From Sphingobium sp. KCTC 72723 (GTDB lineage Bacteria > Pseudomonadota > Alphaproteobacteria > Sphingomonadales > Sphingomonadaceae): 64,000 nt of DNA. The notes under the pieces were generated by a model. It was not told the DNA's origin. It did not search any database and worked only from the letters and a program-made list of their open reading frames with translations. Positions 23,277 to 31,871 of this stretch are shown here, piece after piece (the first letter of the stretch is position 1; every line of letters begins with the position of its first letter). The position numbers and the translations under genes were made by a program. The DNA lies in contig NZ_CP060388.1 in assembly GCF_014280435.1 (NCBI RefSeq), forward strand, positions 1,798,001 through 1,862,000. Reading direction: 5' to 3'.

Positions 23277-23852
23277 ATGTTCGCCCGTACCCCCCGCCTG
23301 ATCCTGCGTCCGGGCTGGATGGAAGATGCCCATGCGTTGGCCCATGCCATTGGCGATGTGTCGATATTGCGCAACCTGACCCGCGCGCCCTGCCCCTATG
23401 GGCTGGCCGATGCGCAGCAATTTCTGGCCCTGCCGCACGATCCGCGCCTGCCGCGCCTGCTGGCCTTCACCCGCACGCAGGGCGCACCGCGTCTGGTCGG
23501 CGGATGCGGCGTCACCCGCGCCGACGATGGCGTGCCGGAACTGGGTTACTGGATCGCGCGTCCCTATTGGGGGCTGGGATTTGCCACCGAAGCGGCCCGT
23601 GCCGTCATCGGCATGGCGCGCGCGCATGGCGTGACTGGCATCCGCGCCGCCCATTTCGCCGACAACCCCGCGTCGGGCAATGTCCTGCGCAAGCTGGGCT
23701 TTGCCTATAGCGGGCGAATCGAATGGCGGTTCAGCCCCGCGCGTCAGGCGCAGGCCGATTGCCTGCTGTTTGAGGAAGGCGAGATGATGCGCCTGTGCGC
23801 TGATCCGGCGATGGACCTCTATGGCGACGCCCTGCCCGCTATGGCGGCGTAG
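23277..23852 (+). CDS. GNAT-family N-acetyltransferase (RimJ/RimL type)
   Basis: A 191-residue acetyltransferase. It opens with TPRLILRPGWMEDAHALAHAI, typical of the RimJ/RimL-like group; the acetyl-CoA site is at PYWGLGFATEAARAVIGMA (about residues 99-117), and NPASGNVLRKLGF matches the last conserved strand and helix. The acceptor is unknown. AGAGGAGAGACG just before the ATG at 23277 fixes the start; an ATG at 23250 is open but unsupported. Its end overlaps the end of the convergent gene at 23839 by 14 bases. Confidence 0.85.
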   Translation: MFARTPRLILRPGWMEDAHALAHAIGDVSILRNLTRAPCPYGLADAQQFLALPHDPRLPRLLAFTRTQGAPRLVGGCGVTRADDGVPELGYWIARPYWGLGFATEAARAVIGMARAHGVTGIRAAHFADNPASGNVLRKLGFAYSGRIEWRFSPARQAQADCLLFEEGEMMRLCADPAMDLYGDALPAMAA

Positions 23853-24381
23853 GATCAGTATCATCCACCATAGTCGATGAACCGGACGGAAAATCGATGC
23901 CGGTAAATTCGGGATAGGCCGCGCGCAGCAGGGCAACCTGTTGCGTGCTGTCGATTCGGACCAGATACCAAAGCCCGTCATCCTGCAACGCCAGCGTGCT
24001 GGTCTGGCTGCGCAGCGTCCCGACATCGGGAACCGCAATCATGCTGTGTGTCGGAATGAGCATATAGGCGCGTTGCCGGTCAGGTGTGGCGGCGACCCGC
24101 GCGGCCTGCATATCCATGCCGAAGGACAGGAAGCGTACATCCGCCACCGCATCGGCCATCTGCGCGCCGATCATCGCCTTCACATCCGCATCCGGCACCC
24201 CGAACCGCTGGGCGATCATGCGCAGCAGGCGGGGTGGGAGGAAGTCGATGCTGTCGGCGATACGCCCTTGGCGCATCATCGCGTCGAAATCAGCGATGCG
24301 GGCGGCGATGGCAGCGCGATCCGCCGCTCCAATCGACGGCGCGGAAACGCTAGCCAGCACGGCTATGGTCCAGCCGATCAT
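23839..24381 (-). CDS. Secreted hypothetical protein
   Basis: A 180-residue protein with a signal peptide (about residues 1-19, cut after IGA|AD). The mature part is helical at first (AAIAARIADFDAMMRQGR), then has FLPPRLLRMIAQRFGVPDADVKAMIGAQM and a beta-rich half ending in DDGLWYLVRIDSTQQVALLRAAYPEF. That layout suggests a small periplasmic protein. The ATG overlaps the stop of the GNAT gene upstream (ATGA), so the two are translationally coupled. No family recognised. Confidence 0.65.
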   Translation of the reverse strand: MIGWTIAVLASVSAPSIGAADRAAIAARIADFDAMMRQGRIADSIDFLPPRLLRMIAQRFGVPDADVKAMIGAQMADAVADVRFLSFGMDMQAARVAATPDRQRAYMLIPTHSMIAVPDVGTLRSQTSTLALQDDGLWYLVRIDSTQQVALLRAAYPEFTGIDFPSGSSTMVDDTDPTPP

Positions 24382-24908
24382 AGCAACGCCCGGTGCCGTT
24401 CGAACAGGCGAATCGGCTTGGCCCCCAATGTCGCGTCGCGCAGCGGCACGAAGCCCAGCTTCTCCGCAACCCGGATCGACGCATCATGATCGGGTTCGAT
24501 GATGCAGCGGATGGCGGGTGCGTCCAGATGCGCGTCGGCCCAGCGGAGGATCGCGGCCATCGCTTCGGTGGCGATGCCTTGGCCCCAGCCCTGTCGCCCC
24601 AGCACCCAGCCTGCCTCCGGCACAGCGTCCAGTTCGGGCAGGCCGCGCGCGGCGCTCAGCAACCCCGCCTCACCCAGCAACGCGCCGGTCGCGCGATCCT
24701 CGATCACCCACATGCCGTAGCCCAGCAGCGACCACATGCCCGCATAGCGCAGCAAGCGAAACCACACAGCCTGCGCATCCTGCGGCGATCCGCCGATATG
24801 GCGCACGACCTGTCGGTCGGCCCATAGCGCCTGACAGGCGGGATAGTCGGCGACGGCATGAGCGCGCAGAATCAGCCGGTCGGTGTGGAGTATCGGGGGA
24901 GCCGTCAT
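24378..24908 (-). CDS. GNAT-family N-acetyltransferase
   Basis: A 176-residue acetyltransferase starting MTAPPILHTDRLILRAHAVADYPACQALW. The acetyl-CoA loop is WVLGRQGWGQGIATEAMAAIL (about residues 103-123), and EPDHDASIRVAEKLGFVPL is the conserved C-terminal block. It belongs to the RimJ/RimL-like group, as does the other GNAT gene 0.5 kb away on the opposite strand, but the two are not close copies. The frame is open well upstream, yet overlaps the hydrolase gene; the ATG at 24908 fits the family. It is coupled to the secreted protein gene by an ATGA overlap. Confidence 0.83.
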   Translation of the reverse strand: MTAPPILHTDRLILRAHAVADYPACQALWADRQVVRHIGGSPQDAQAVWFRLLRYAGMWSLLGYGMWVIEDRATGALLGEAGLLSAARGLPELDAVPEAGWVLGRQGWGQGIATEAMAAILRWADAHLDAPAIRCIIEPDHDASIRVAEKLGFVPLRDATLGAKPIRLFERHRALL

Positions 24909-24940
24909 GGCGGTAATAAGACCGCGCCCCGCCCCGCCGG

Positions 24941-25783
24941 TCAAGCCGGGGTCGGCACCATCCGCGCATCGGCATAATCGCTGTCGGCCAGCGCGATCAG
25001 CGCCCGGTCGTCCACCCGCCACGGGTGAAAGCCCGGCAGGAAGTAACCTATCCATGGCCGCGCCACGCGGCGCAATATGCCCGGCCGGACCAGCGCATAG
25101 CGCAGCAACCCGCCCCATGCCCGCACGCCGGTCACCCCGTCCTGCCGCAACAATTTCATCATTCCGCGCGCACGGTGATGCAGGAAATGCTTCGTCACGA
25201 TCAGCATCATCAGCGCCTTGATGCGCCAGCGTTTCGCCCGGCTCCAGTCACGAGTCGCGTGCATCCATGTGTCATGGGCAACGCCTTTATGCTCGATTTC
25301 CTCGATCGCGTGCCAGCGCCACAGCGCGGCCGCTTCCGGCTCTGCTCCGTTCAGGTGGCGCGGATCGCGCAGCAGTTCATGGGCCAGGATCGCGGTGAAA
25401 TGTTCCAGCGCCATGGTCGCGGCCAGGCTGATGATCGGCGGGCGTTGCCGGGCGAGGTCGAGCAGCCGGACCACATCGGCGTCCAGCACCGACACGTCAT
25501 AGCCATTGTCGCTCACTTGCCGGTTGAAGGCCAGATGTTCGCGGCTGTGGACCACTTCCTGCTTGATGAAGGCCGCGATTTCCCGCCCCAGCCGTTCCGG
25601 CACGTCGTCGCGAAAGGCGCGGACGCTGTCGATGAAATAGGCTTCGCCGCGCGGGAAGGTGATCGACAGGGCGTTGAAGAAAGCCGTGGCGATCGGATCG
25701 CCGTTCAGCCAATGTCGGGCCGATCCTTGCCCGCGCCCGAAACGGCGGTCGCGCGGGGTGATGGTCAGGTCGGTCGGGGTCAT
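24941..25783 (-). CDS. Predicted metal-dependent hydrolase (PF10118-like)
   Basis: A 280-residue helical protein of the predicted metal-dependent hydrolase family. Ferritin-like metal ligands are visible: KQEVVHSREHLAFN (about 74-87), ALEHFTAILAHEL (about 124-136) and RWHAIEEIEHKGVAHD (about 155-170), the E..H plus H..EE..H pattern of a di-iron or similar site. The true substrate is not established for the family. GAGGAG sits nine bases before the ATG. It is divergent from a TetR gene, with a palindromic site between them, so it is the probable target of that regulator. Confidence 0.8.
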   Translation of the reverse strand: MTPTDLTITPRDRRFGRGQGSARHWLNGDPIATAFFNALSITFPRGEAYFIDSVRAFRDDVPERLGREIAAFIKQEVVHSREHLAFNRQVSDNGYDVSVLDADVVRLLDLARQRPPIISLAATMALEHFTAILAHELLRDPRHLNGAEPEAAALWRWHAIEEIEHKGVAHDTWMHATRDWSRAKRWRIKALMMLIVTKHFLHHRARGMMKLLRQDGVTGVRAWGGLLRYALVRPGILRRVARPWIGYFLPGFHPWRVDDRALIALADSDYADARMVPTPA

Positions 25784-25802
25784 GGGGACATCTCCTCATT
25801 AC

Positions 25803-25816
25803 TTACATTGATGTAA
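25803..25816. promoter_or_regulatory. Palindromic operator between hydrolase and TetR genes
   Basis: TTACAT-TG-ATGTAA (25803-25816) is a perfect 6-2-6 dyad in the 52-base divergent gap, with TTA/TAA-rich flanks. It lies 20 bases from each start codon and probably binds the TetR regulator next to it. The dyad is seen; the binding is inferred. Confidence 0.6.
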
Positions 25817-25835
25817 ATAAGAGTTACTCACACCC

Positions 25836-26465
25836 ATGTCAATAAAGCGGTCCCGCCTCAGCCCCGATGAAAGCCGCCATGCCGCCGTGGAAGCCGCGCG
25901 CATCCTGTTGATAGAGGCCGGACCGCAGGCCGTGACATTGAAAGCCGTGGCCGGGCGAATCGGGCGGACGCACGCCAATCTGCTCCACCATTTCGGGTCG
26001 GCGGCGGGCCTGCAAAAGGCGCTGGCCGCGCATCTGGGTGATACGATTACCGCGACGATCGGCGAAGCGGTGGACGCAGCGCGCCGGGGCGAAGTCGCGC
26101 CGCGCCTGATCGTCGACATGACGTTCGACGCTTTCGACGCCGGTGGTGCGGGGGCGCTGGCCAGCTGGATGCTGGCATCGGGCAATGAAGATGCGCTCGA
26201 CCCGGTGGTAGAAGCGATCCACCGGCTGGTCGATAAGCTGGTCGCCACGGCGCTGACCCCGGACCTGGGCGATGTGATCCGCGACAATACGCTGATGCTG
26301 GTTTTGCTCGCGCTGGGCGATTCGCAAATGGGCGGGCCGATGGCTTCCTCACTGGGCCTGCCACGCGAAAAAGCGCGCGAAATTGCCACGCGCAGCCTGA
26401 TTGCCGCACTAATGGCCGAAGCGGCGGCCTTTGCCGCGACCAAAGCAGCACAAGCCAAGGTTTAA
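25836..26465 (+). CDS. TetR-family transcription regulator
   Basis: A 209-residue regulator. The N-terminal helix-turn-helix spans about residues 13-58 (SRHAAVEAARILLIEAGPQAVTLKAVAGRIGRTHANLLHHFGS), and the rest is the helical ligand-binding and dimer domain. There is no ribosome site close to the ATG, so the message may be short-led or leaderless. It is divergent from the metal-dependent hydrolase, sharing a dyad operator, the usual arrangement for a local repressor. The stop is 30 bases before obgE. Confidence 0.88.
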   Translation: MSIKRSRLSPDESRHAAVEAARILLIEAGPQAVTLKAVAGRIGRTHANLLHHFGSAAGLQKALAAHLGDTITATIGEAVDAARRGEVAPRLIVDMTFDAFDAGGAGALASWMLASGNEDALDPVVEAIHRLVDKLVATALTPDLGDVIRDNTLMLVLLALGDSQMGGPMASSLGLPREKAREIATRSLIAALMAEAAAFAATKAAQAKV

Positions 26466-26495
26466 CTTTTCTCCATTAGGCGCTATGGGCGCGCC

Positions 26496-27596
26496 ATGCA
26501 TTTTCTCGATCAAGCAAAAATTTTCATCAAGTCCGGCTGGGGCGGTCCCGGTGCGGTCAGTTTCCGGCGCGAAAAATATGAGGAATATGGCGGCCCCGAC
26601 GGCGGCAACGGCGGCAAGGGCGGCGACATCATCTTCGAAGCGGTAGCGGGCCTCAACACCCTCATCGACTTTCGCTATACCCAGCATTTCAAGGCACAGC
26701 GCGGCACGCCGGGCATGGGCAAGAACCGCTATGGCGCGGGCGGCAAAGACCTGATCGTCAAGGTGCCGGTCGGCACGCAGCTCCTGTCCGATCCCAAACC
26801 GATCGAAGGCAGCGAGGACGAAGACGGCATCCCCGATTATGAGGAGCAGGAAATCCTGGCCGACTTCACCGAAGTCGGGCAGCGCGTCACCTTCCTGCGC
26901 GGCGGCGACGGCGGGCGGGGCAACATGTCCTACAAGACCAGCACCAACCGCGCTCCGCGTCAGCATGGCACGGGCTGGCCGGGTCAGGAAATGTGGGTGT
27001 GGCTGCGGCTGAAACTGCTGGCCGATGTCGGGCTGGTGGGGATGCCGAACGCTGGCAAGTCGACGCTGATCAATCAGGTGACCAATACCAAGGCCAAGGT
27101 CGGCGCCTATGCCTTTACCACGACCAAGCCACAGCTGGGCGTGGTGCTGCACAAGCAGCGCGAATTCGTGCTGGCCGATATTCCAGGCCTGATCGCGGGC
27201 GCGGCCGAAGGCGTGGGGATCGGCGACCGCTTCCTGGGCCATATCGAGCGGTGCCGCGTGCTGCTGCACCTGATCGACGCGACGGGCGACGATCCGGTCG
27301 AGGCGTTCCATATCGTGCAGGACGAACTGTCCGCCTATGGCGAAGGGCTGGACGAAAAGCCGCAGATCGTCGCGCTCAACAAGGGCGACCTGCTCGGCCC
27401 GGAGCTGATGGAGGACATTGCCGACCAGTTGCGCGAAGAAGGCGTGGAGGATGTGTTCATCATCTCCGCCGGGACGGGCGACGGGGTCGAAGCGCTGCTG
27501 GACGCGATTCTGCCGATCGTGGGACAAGCGCTGGAGGATGCGGATCCTGACGGAGCCGAGGGCGAAGAAGGCGAAAGCACATGGTCGCCGCTCTGA
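26496..27596 (+). CDS. obgE: GTPase Obg/CgtA
   Basis: A 366-residue Obg-family GTPase that monitors large-subunit assembly. The glycine-rich Obg fold fills residues 1-158 (GGPDGGNGGKGGDIIFEA, later GGDGGRGNMSYKT). The GTPase domain has GMPNAGKST (about 181-189), the switch DIPGLI, and NKGD as the G4 motif. The acidic C-terminal tail (DADPDGAEGEEGEST) is usual. Often third in the rplU-rpmA-obgE operon, here it lies 3.5 kb from rpmA and next to proB, its second classic partner. Confidence 0.96.
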   Translation: MHFLDQAKIFIKSGWGGPGAVSFRREKYEEYGGPDGGNGGKGGDIIFEAVAGLNTLIDFRYTQHFKAQRGTPGMGKNRYGAGGKDLIVKVPVGTQLLSDPKPIEGSEDEDGIPDYEEQEILADFTEVGQRVTFLRGGDGGRGNMSYKTSTNRAPRQHGTGWPGQEMWVWLRLKLLADVGLVGMPNAGKSTLINQVTNTKAKVGAYAFTTTKPQLGVVLHKQREFVLADIPGLIAGAAEGVGIGDRFLGHIERCRVLLHLIDATGDDPVEAFHIVQDELSAYGEGLDEKPQIVALNKGDLLGPELMEDIADQLREEGVEDVFIISAGTGDGVEALLDAILPIVGQALEDADPDGAEGEEGESTWSPL

Positions 27597-27603
27597 CCTT
27601 CAT

Positions 27604-27715
27604 CCCCTCTCCTTCAGGGGAGGGGACCGAGGGGTGGGGGCGTACCGAAAGCGCGACGTCGGACCCCGTCGATAGCCCCCACCCCAACCCCTCCCCTGAA
27701 CGAGAGGGGCTTTTT
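27604..27715. repeat. Long inverted repeat that may end obgE transcription
   Basis: CCCCTCTCCTTCAGGGGAGGGG at 27604-27625 is mirrored by a near-exact reverse copy at 27688-27709, with GGGGTGGGGGC and GCCCCCACCCC pairing inside. The right arm is followed by CTTTTTC. It fills nearly all of the 130-base gap between obgE and proB. It looks like a sphingomonad intergenic repeat acting as a terminator or partial attenuator. Confidence 0.75.
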
Positions 27716-27726
27716 CGGATCGTTTC

Positions 27727-28854
27727 ATGAACCCCCTCTCCGGCTTTCCCCCTGCGCTGATCCGCCGCCTTGTCATCAAGATCGGCTCTGCCCTGCTGGT
27801 CGATCCGGCAGGTGAGGTGCGCGTCGACTGGCTGCGCACGCTGGTCGCCGATGTCGCCGCGCGCAAGGCCGCCGGGCAGCAGATCATCATCGTCTCATCG
27901 GGTGCGATCGCGCTGGGCGCACGGCGGCTGAAACTGCCCAAGGGCGGACGTGGCAGCCTGGAAGATGCACAGGCGGCGGCGGCCACCGGGCAGATCGCGC
28001 TGTCGCAATGCTGGGCCAGCCTGCTGGACGAACGCGGCATCACCGCCGCGCAGATGCTGGTGACGCTGGACGATCTAGAAAATCGCCGCCGCTACCTGAA
28101 CGCCTCGGCCACGCTCGACAGGCTGATGGCGCTGGGCGTCGTTCCGGTGGTCAATGAAAATGACAGCGTGGCGACGGCGGAAATCCGCTTTGGCGATAAT
28201 GATCGGCTTGCGGCGCGTATCGGACAGGCGGCACGGGCTGACGCAGTTGTCCTGCTGTCGGACGTTGACGGGCTTTACACCGCCAACCCGCACGTCGATG
28301 CGAGCGCCATGCTGATCGACACCATAGAGCGCATCGACGCGCGAATCGCGGCCATGGCCGACAGCGGCTCCGCATCCGGCATGGGATCGGGCGGCATGAC
28401 GTCGAAGATAGAGGCCGCGAAGATCGCAACAGGGGCGGGCGCGCATCTGGCCATCATATCGGGCAAGATCGACGCGCCGCTGACCCATTGGGCGGGCGGC
28501 GGCAAGGGGTCGATCTTCCTCGCCGCGCCGGCCAAGCGCGCGCGCAAGGGCTGGCTGGCCGGACGGTTGACGGTGCGCGGGCGCATCATCGTGGATGCAG
28601 GCGCGGAACGGGCGCTGGGCAAGGGCAACAGCCTGCTGCCCGCAGGGGTCGCCAGCGTCGAAGGGCTGTTCGCGCGGGGCGATGTGGTGGACATCGTGGC
28701 GACCGACGGCCGGGTGATCGCGCGCGGCCTGATCGAATATGACAGCGACGCCGCCGTGAAGATCGCGGGCAAACGCAGCGAGGATATTGCCATGCTGCTG
28801 GGGGAAATGCCCCGGTCGGTGCTGGTCCATCGCGACCATATGGCGATGGTATAA
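27727..28854 (+). CDS. proB: Glutamate 5-kinase
   Basis: A 375-residue enzyme that phosphorylates glutamate, the first step of proline synthesis. The kinase domain starts RRLVIKIGSALLVDP, with IIIVSSGAIALGARRL, NENDSVATAEIRFGDND and LLSDVDGLYTANP; a PUA domain fills about residues 280-365 (GRIIVDAGAERAL, SLLPAGVASVEGLFARGDVV). The two-domain length is normal. There is little ribosome site before the ATG at 27727. It is followed six bases later by an epimerase gene. Confidence 0.96.
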   Translation: MNPLSGFPPALIRRLVIKIGSALLVDPAGEVRVDWLRTLVADVAARKAAGQQIIIVSSGAIALGARRLKLPKGGRGSLEDAQAAAATGQIALSQCWASLLDERGITAAQMLVTLDDLENRRRYLNASATLDRLMALGVVPVVNENDSVATAEIRFGDNDRLAARIGQAARADAVVLLSDVDGLYTANPHVDASAMLIDTIERIDARIAAMADSGSASGMGSGGMTSKIEAAKIATGAGAHLAIISGKIDAPLTHWAGGGKGSIFLAAPAKRARKGWLAGRLTVRGRIIVDAGAERALGKGNSLLPAGVASVEGLFARGDVVDIVATDGRVIARGLIEYDSDAAVKIAGKRSEDIAMLLGEMPRSVLVHRDHMAMV

Positions 28855-28860
28855 TCTGTC

Positions 28861-29775
28861 ATGGTTCTAAGAATTGCCATGACGGGCGCGACGGGTTTCG
28901 TCGGCGCGCAGACTTTGGACCTCGCGCTGGAGGCGGGGCTGCATGTCAGCGCCCTGACGCGCCGGGCGCAGCCACCGCGCGCCCGGTTGAAATGGGTGCC
29001 GGGGTCGCTGGACGAAGCACATGCGCTCGATACGCTGGTGCGCGACGCCGATGTGGTGATCCATATTGCAGGCGTCGTGAACGCGCCCGACCGCGACGGC
29101 TTCGAAGCGGGCAATGCGCGCGGCACGATGGCGGTGGTCGATGCCATGCGCAAACGTGGCGTGCGGCGGTTGATCCATATCTCCTCGCTCGCCGCGCGGG
29201 AACCGGGCCTGTCCGACTATGGCTGGTCGAAGGAACTGGCAGAACGGCATGTGAAGGCCAGCGGGCTGGACTGGACCATTGTGCGCCCGCCCGCCATTTA
29301 CGGGCCGAACGACCGGGAAATGCTGGAACTGTTCCGCATGGCCAAACGCGGCATCATGCTGCTGCCGCCGGGCGGCCGCCTGTCGGTGATCCATGTGCGC
29401 GATCTGGCGCAGTTGCTACTGACGCTGGCGCAGGAACGGGATGTCAGCCTGGCGCACAGCTATGAAGTCGATGACGGCACGCCTGAAGGCTGGGATCATA
29501 AGGATTTCGGTGCGGCGATCGGGCGCGCGGTGGGGCGTGCGGTGCGGACGCTGGCGACGCCCGCCTGGCTGCTGGGCGTGGCGGCGCGGACCGACCGGAT
29601 GATCCGGGGCAAGGGGGCAAAGCTGACCCCGGACCGGGTCGATTATTTCTGCCATCCCGATTGGGTGGCGGCGGCGGCGAGCCATGTTCCGGCACAATTG
29701 TGGATGCCGCAGGTGGCGACCGAAGTGGGGCTGAAAGAAACGGCGGATGCGTATCGAGCCAAGGGCTGGCTGTGA
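28861..29775 (+). CDS. NAD-dependent epimerase/dehydratase-like protein (extended SDR)
   Basis: A 304-residue Rossmann protein. It starts MVLRIAMTGATGFVGAQTLDLAL, with the NAD site TGATGFVG at about residues 8-15. The catalytic pair is weak: ISSLAA supplies a Ser, and YGWSKELAERH gives Y-x3-K (about 120-124). Later blocks VRPPAIYGPNDREML and VIHVRDLAQLLLTL are typical of NAD-binding epimerases. The substrate is unknown. It is six bases from proB, and its end is followed by a structured repeat. Confidence 0.85.
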   Translation: MVLRIAMTGATGFVGAQTLDLALEAGLHVSALTRRAQPPRARLKWVPGSLDEAHALDTLVRDADVVIHIAGVVNAPDRDGFEAGNARGTMAVVDAMRKRGVRRLIHISSLAAREPGLSDYGWSKELAERHVKASGLDWTIVRPPAIYGPNDREMLELFRMAKRGIMLLPPGGRLSVIHVRDLAQLLLTLAQERDVSLAHSYEVDDGTPEGWDHKDFGAAIGRAVGRAVRTLATPAWLLGVAARTDRMIRGKGAKLTPDRVDYFCHPDWVAAAASHVPAQLWMPQVATEVGLKETADAYRAKGWL

Positions 29776-29782
29776 TCTGACG

Positions 29783-29880
29783 CCGTTCGCCCTGAGCGAA
29801 GTCGAAGGGCCAGCCTGAGCGTAAGCGAAGGCATCTCACTACGTTCGATCGAAGGCTTCGACTTAGCTCAGCCCGAACGG
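29783..29880. repeat. Dispersed inverted repeat, copy 1
   Basis: CCGTTCGCCCTGAGCGAAGT (29783-29802) begins a left arm whose reverse complement, with a few changes, ends at 29880. A second copy of the same family lies at 45626-45728. It fills the gap between the convergent epimerase and cvpA genes and could form a bidirectional terminator or mRNA end. Confidence 0.85.
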
Positions 29881-29885
29881 CGATT

Positions 29886-30404
29886 TTACTGATCTTGGGC
29901 CACGGGCTTTTTCGCGCGCTGTTCCGCCAGAAATTCGCTGATCGCCTGACCGCTGGCATTGAGCAGCGGATAGGTGCGCGCGTCGGACAGCCAGTCGGGA
30001 CGGCGCGCGCCGCTACCATACATCGTGTCGTAGACGAGGCTGAAGGCCAGAAACAACATCGTCGCGCCGATCAGCCCCTTGACCGCGCCGAACCCGCCGC
30101 CCAGCACCCGGTCGACCGGACCCAGCATCGACTGGCGCGTCCGCCTGCCAATGGCGTGGGCAATCATCTTGCCCGCGCCGAACGTGACGCCGAACACCAG
30201 CACCAGCGCCAGCACGGCCGCCCCGCTGGCGGTGCCGACAAAAGCGGTCAGCAGATCGGCGACCGACGCATGGAACAGGCGGATGGCAAAGATCGCCAGC
30301 ACCCATGCCATCAGCGACAGGGTTTCCAGCACGAAACCGCGCAGCAGCCCCAGCACGGCGCAACCGCCAATGGCGAGCAGGACGAATATGTCGATAGCGT
30401 TCAT
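29886..30404 (-). CDS. cvpA: CvpA-family membrane protein
   Basis: A 172-residue protein with four hydrophobic segments (about residues 4-20, 26-44, 62-85 and 105-125), starting MNAIDIFVLLAIGGCAVLGLLRGFVLETLSLMAWVLAIFA. This is the colicin V production protein family, linked to envelope stress tolerance. The C-terminal 45 residues are soluble and end in QRAKKPVAQDQ. It follows radA after 11 bases and is in its operon, an arrangement common in alphaproteobacteria. Confidence 0.9.
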   Translation of the reverse strand: MNAIDIFVLLAIGGCAVLGLLRGFVLETLSLMAWVLAIFAIRLFHASVADLLTAFVGTASGAAVLALVLVFGVTFGAGKMIAHAIGRRTRQSMLGPVDRVLGGGFGAVKGLIGATMLFLAFSLVYDTMYGSGARRPDWLSDARTYPLLNASGQAISEFLAEQRAKKPVAQDQ

Positions 30405-30415
30405 CGCTTGGCTGG

Positions 30416-31783
30416 CTATCCGCGTCCCAGCATCTGGTCAACCAATTGGGACAGGGTGCGGAAGCCGCTGACCGCAATCCCCTTCACGCCGTCAGCGGCG
30501 GAGGCCGGGACGAACGCGCGATTGAAGCCCAGTTTCGCGGCCTCGCGCAAGCGCAACGGGCTGTGCGCGACAGGGCGAATCTCGCTCGACAGCGCAATTT
30601 CGCCGAACAGCACGATGTCGGCTGGCACCGGCTTTTCCGTCAGCGCCGAAATCAATGCAGCCGCGACCGCCAGATCGGCCGCCGGGTCCGACAGGCGGTA
30701 TCCCCCCGCGACGTTCAGATAGACTTCGCAGGTCGAGAAGCTGAGGCCACAACGCGATTCCAGCACCGCCAGCACCATCGCCAGCCGCCCGCTATCCCAG
30801 CCCACGACAGCCCGGCGCGGCGTAGCCCCGCTCGACAGGCGCACCACCAGCGCCTGAATTTCGACCAGCACCGGCCGCGTCCCCTCCAGCGCGGGGAACA
30901 CCGTCGCGCCGGTCACGCTTTCGTCGCGATGGGTCAGGAACAGGGCGGACGGGTTGGTGACTTCCTCCAGCCCCTCCGCCACCATCGCGAACACGCCGAT
31001 CTCGTCGGTGCCGCCAAAGCGGTTCTTGATCGCGCGCAGGATGCGATATTGGTGGCTGCGCTCCCCTTCGAACGCCAGCACCGTATCGACCATATGTTCC
31101 AGCACGCGCGGCCCCGCGATGCTGCCATCCTTGGTCACATGGCCGACCAGAATCAGCGCGGTGCCGCGTTGTTTGGCGAATCGAATCAGTTCCTGCGACG
31201 ACGCGCGTACCTGCGACACGGTGCCGGGCGCACCTTCGATCAGGTCGCTGTGCATCGTCTGGATCGAATCGATGACCAGCAGGGCGGGCGGCTCCCCTTC
31301 CCCCAATGTCGTCAATATGTCGCGCACCGACGTGGCGCTGGCCAGCATCACCGGCGCATTGCCAAGGCCCAGTCGCTGCGCGCGGAGCCGCACCTGATCG
31401 GCCGCTTCCTCGCCACTGATATAGGCGACCGACAGGCCGCGCGAGGCGACCCGTGCCGCCGCCTGCAACAACAGGGTCGATTTGCCGATACCCGGATCGC
31501 CGCCGATCAATATCGCCGATCCTGCGACGATGCCCCCGCCCAGCGCCCGGTCGAATTCGGCTATGCCCGTGCTGGTGCGCGGCGGCAGTTTGACTTCGCT
31601 GTTCAGCCCGACAAGCTGGATCGCCCGCCCGCCATTTTGCAGGTCGTGCCGCGCGGAAAAGACGGTTTCGCCCGCTTCCTCGACGATGCTGTTCCATTCG
31701 CCGCAATCTTCGCACTGGCCCTGCCACCGCGCCGCCACGGTGCCGCATTGCTGACAGACGAATTTGCGTTTTGCCTTGGCCAT
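30416..31783 (-). CDS. radA: DNA repair protein RadA
   Basis: A 455-residue helicase-like ATPase that processes recombination intermediates. The N-terminal zinc finger is FVCQQCGTVAARWQGQCEDCGEW (two Cys pairs at about residues 10-30). Walker A is GGDPGIGKSTLL, the RadA-specific motif is KNRFGGTDEIGVF, and the Lon-like C-terminal domain closes the protein. Length is normal. The frame is open to 31861, but the family start MAKAKRKFVC is the ATG at 31783. It leads cvpA in the same operon. Confidence 0.96.
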   Translation of the reverse strand: MAKAKRKFVCQQCGTVAARWQGQCEDCGEWNSIVEEAGETVFSARHDLQNGGRAIQLVGLNSEVKLPPRTSTGIAEFDRALGGGIVAGSAILIGGDPGIGKSTLLLQAAARVASRGLSVAYISGEEAADQVRLRAQRLGLGNAPVMLASATSVRDILTTLGEGEPPALLVIDSIQTMHSDLIEGAPGTVSQVRASSQELIRFAKQRGTALILVGHVTKDGSIAGPRVLEHMVDTVLAFEGERSHQYRILRAIKNRFGGTDEIGVFAMVAEGLEEVTNPSALFLTHRDESVTGATVFPALEGTRPVLVEIQALVVRLSSGATPRRAVVGWDSGRLAMVLAVLESRCGLSFSTCEVYLNVAGGYRLSDPAADLAVAAALISALTEKPVPADIVLFGEIALSSEIRPVAHSPLRLREAAKLGFNRAFVPASAADGVKGIAVSGFRTLSQLVDQMLGRG

Positions 31784-31871
31784 GACACGGATATGCCGAT
31801 GGCGCGCGAACATTGCAAGAACATCCGTGCGGCACTGGAAACATCGCCCCCGCTCAGGCATTGATCGGCGG

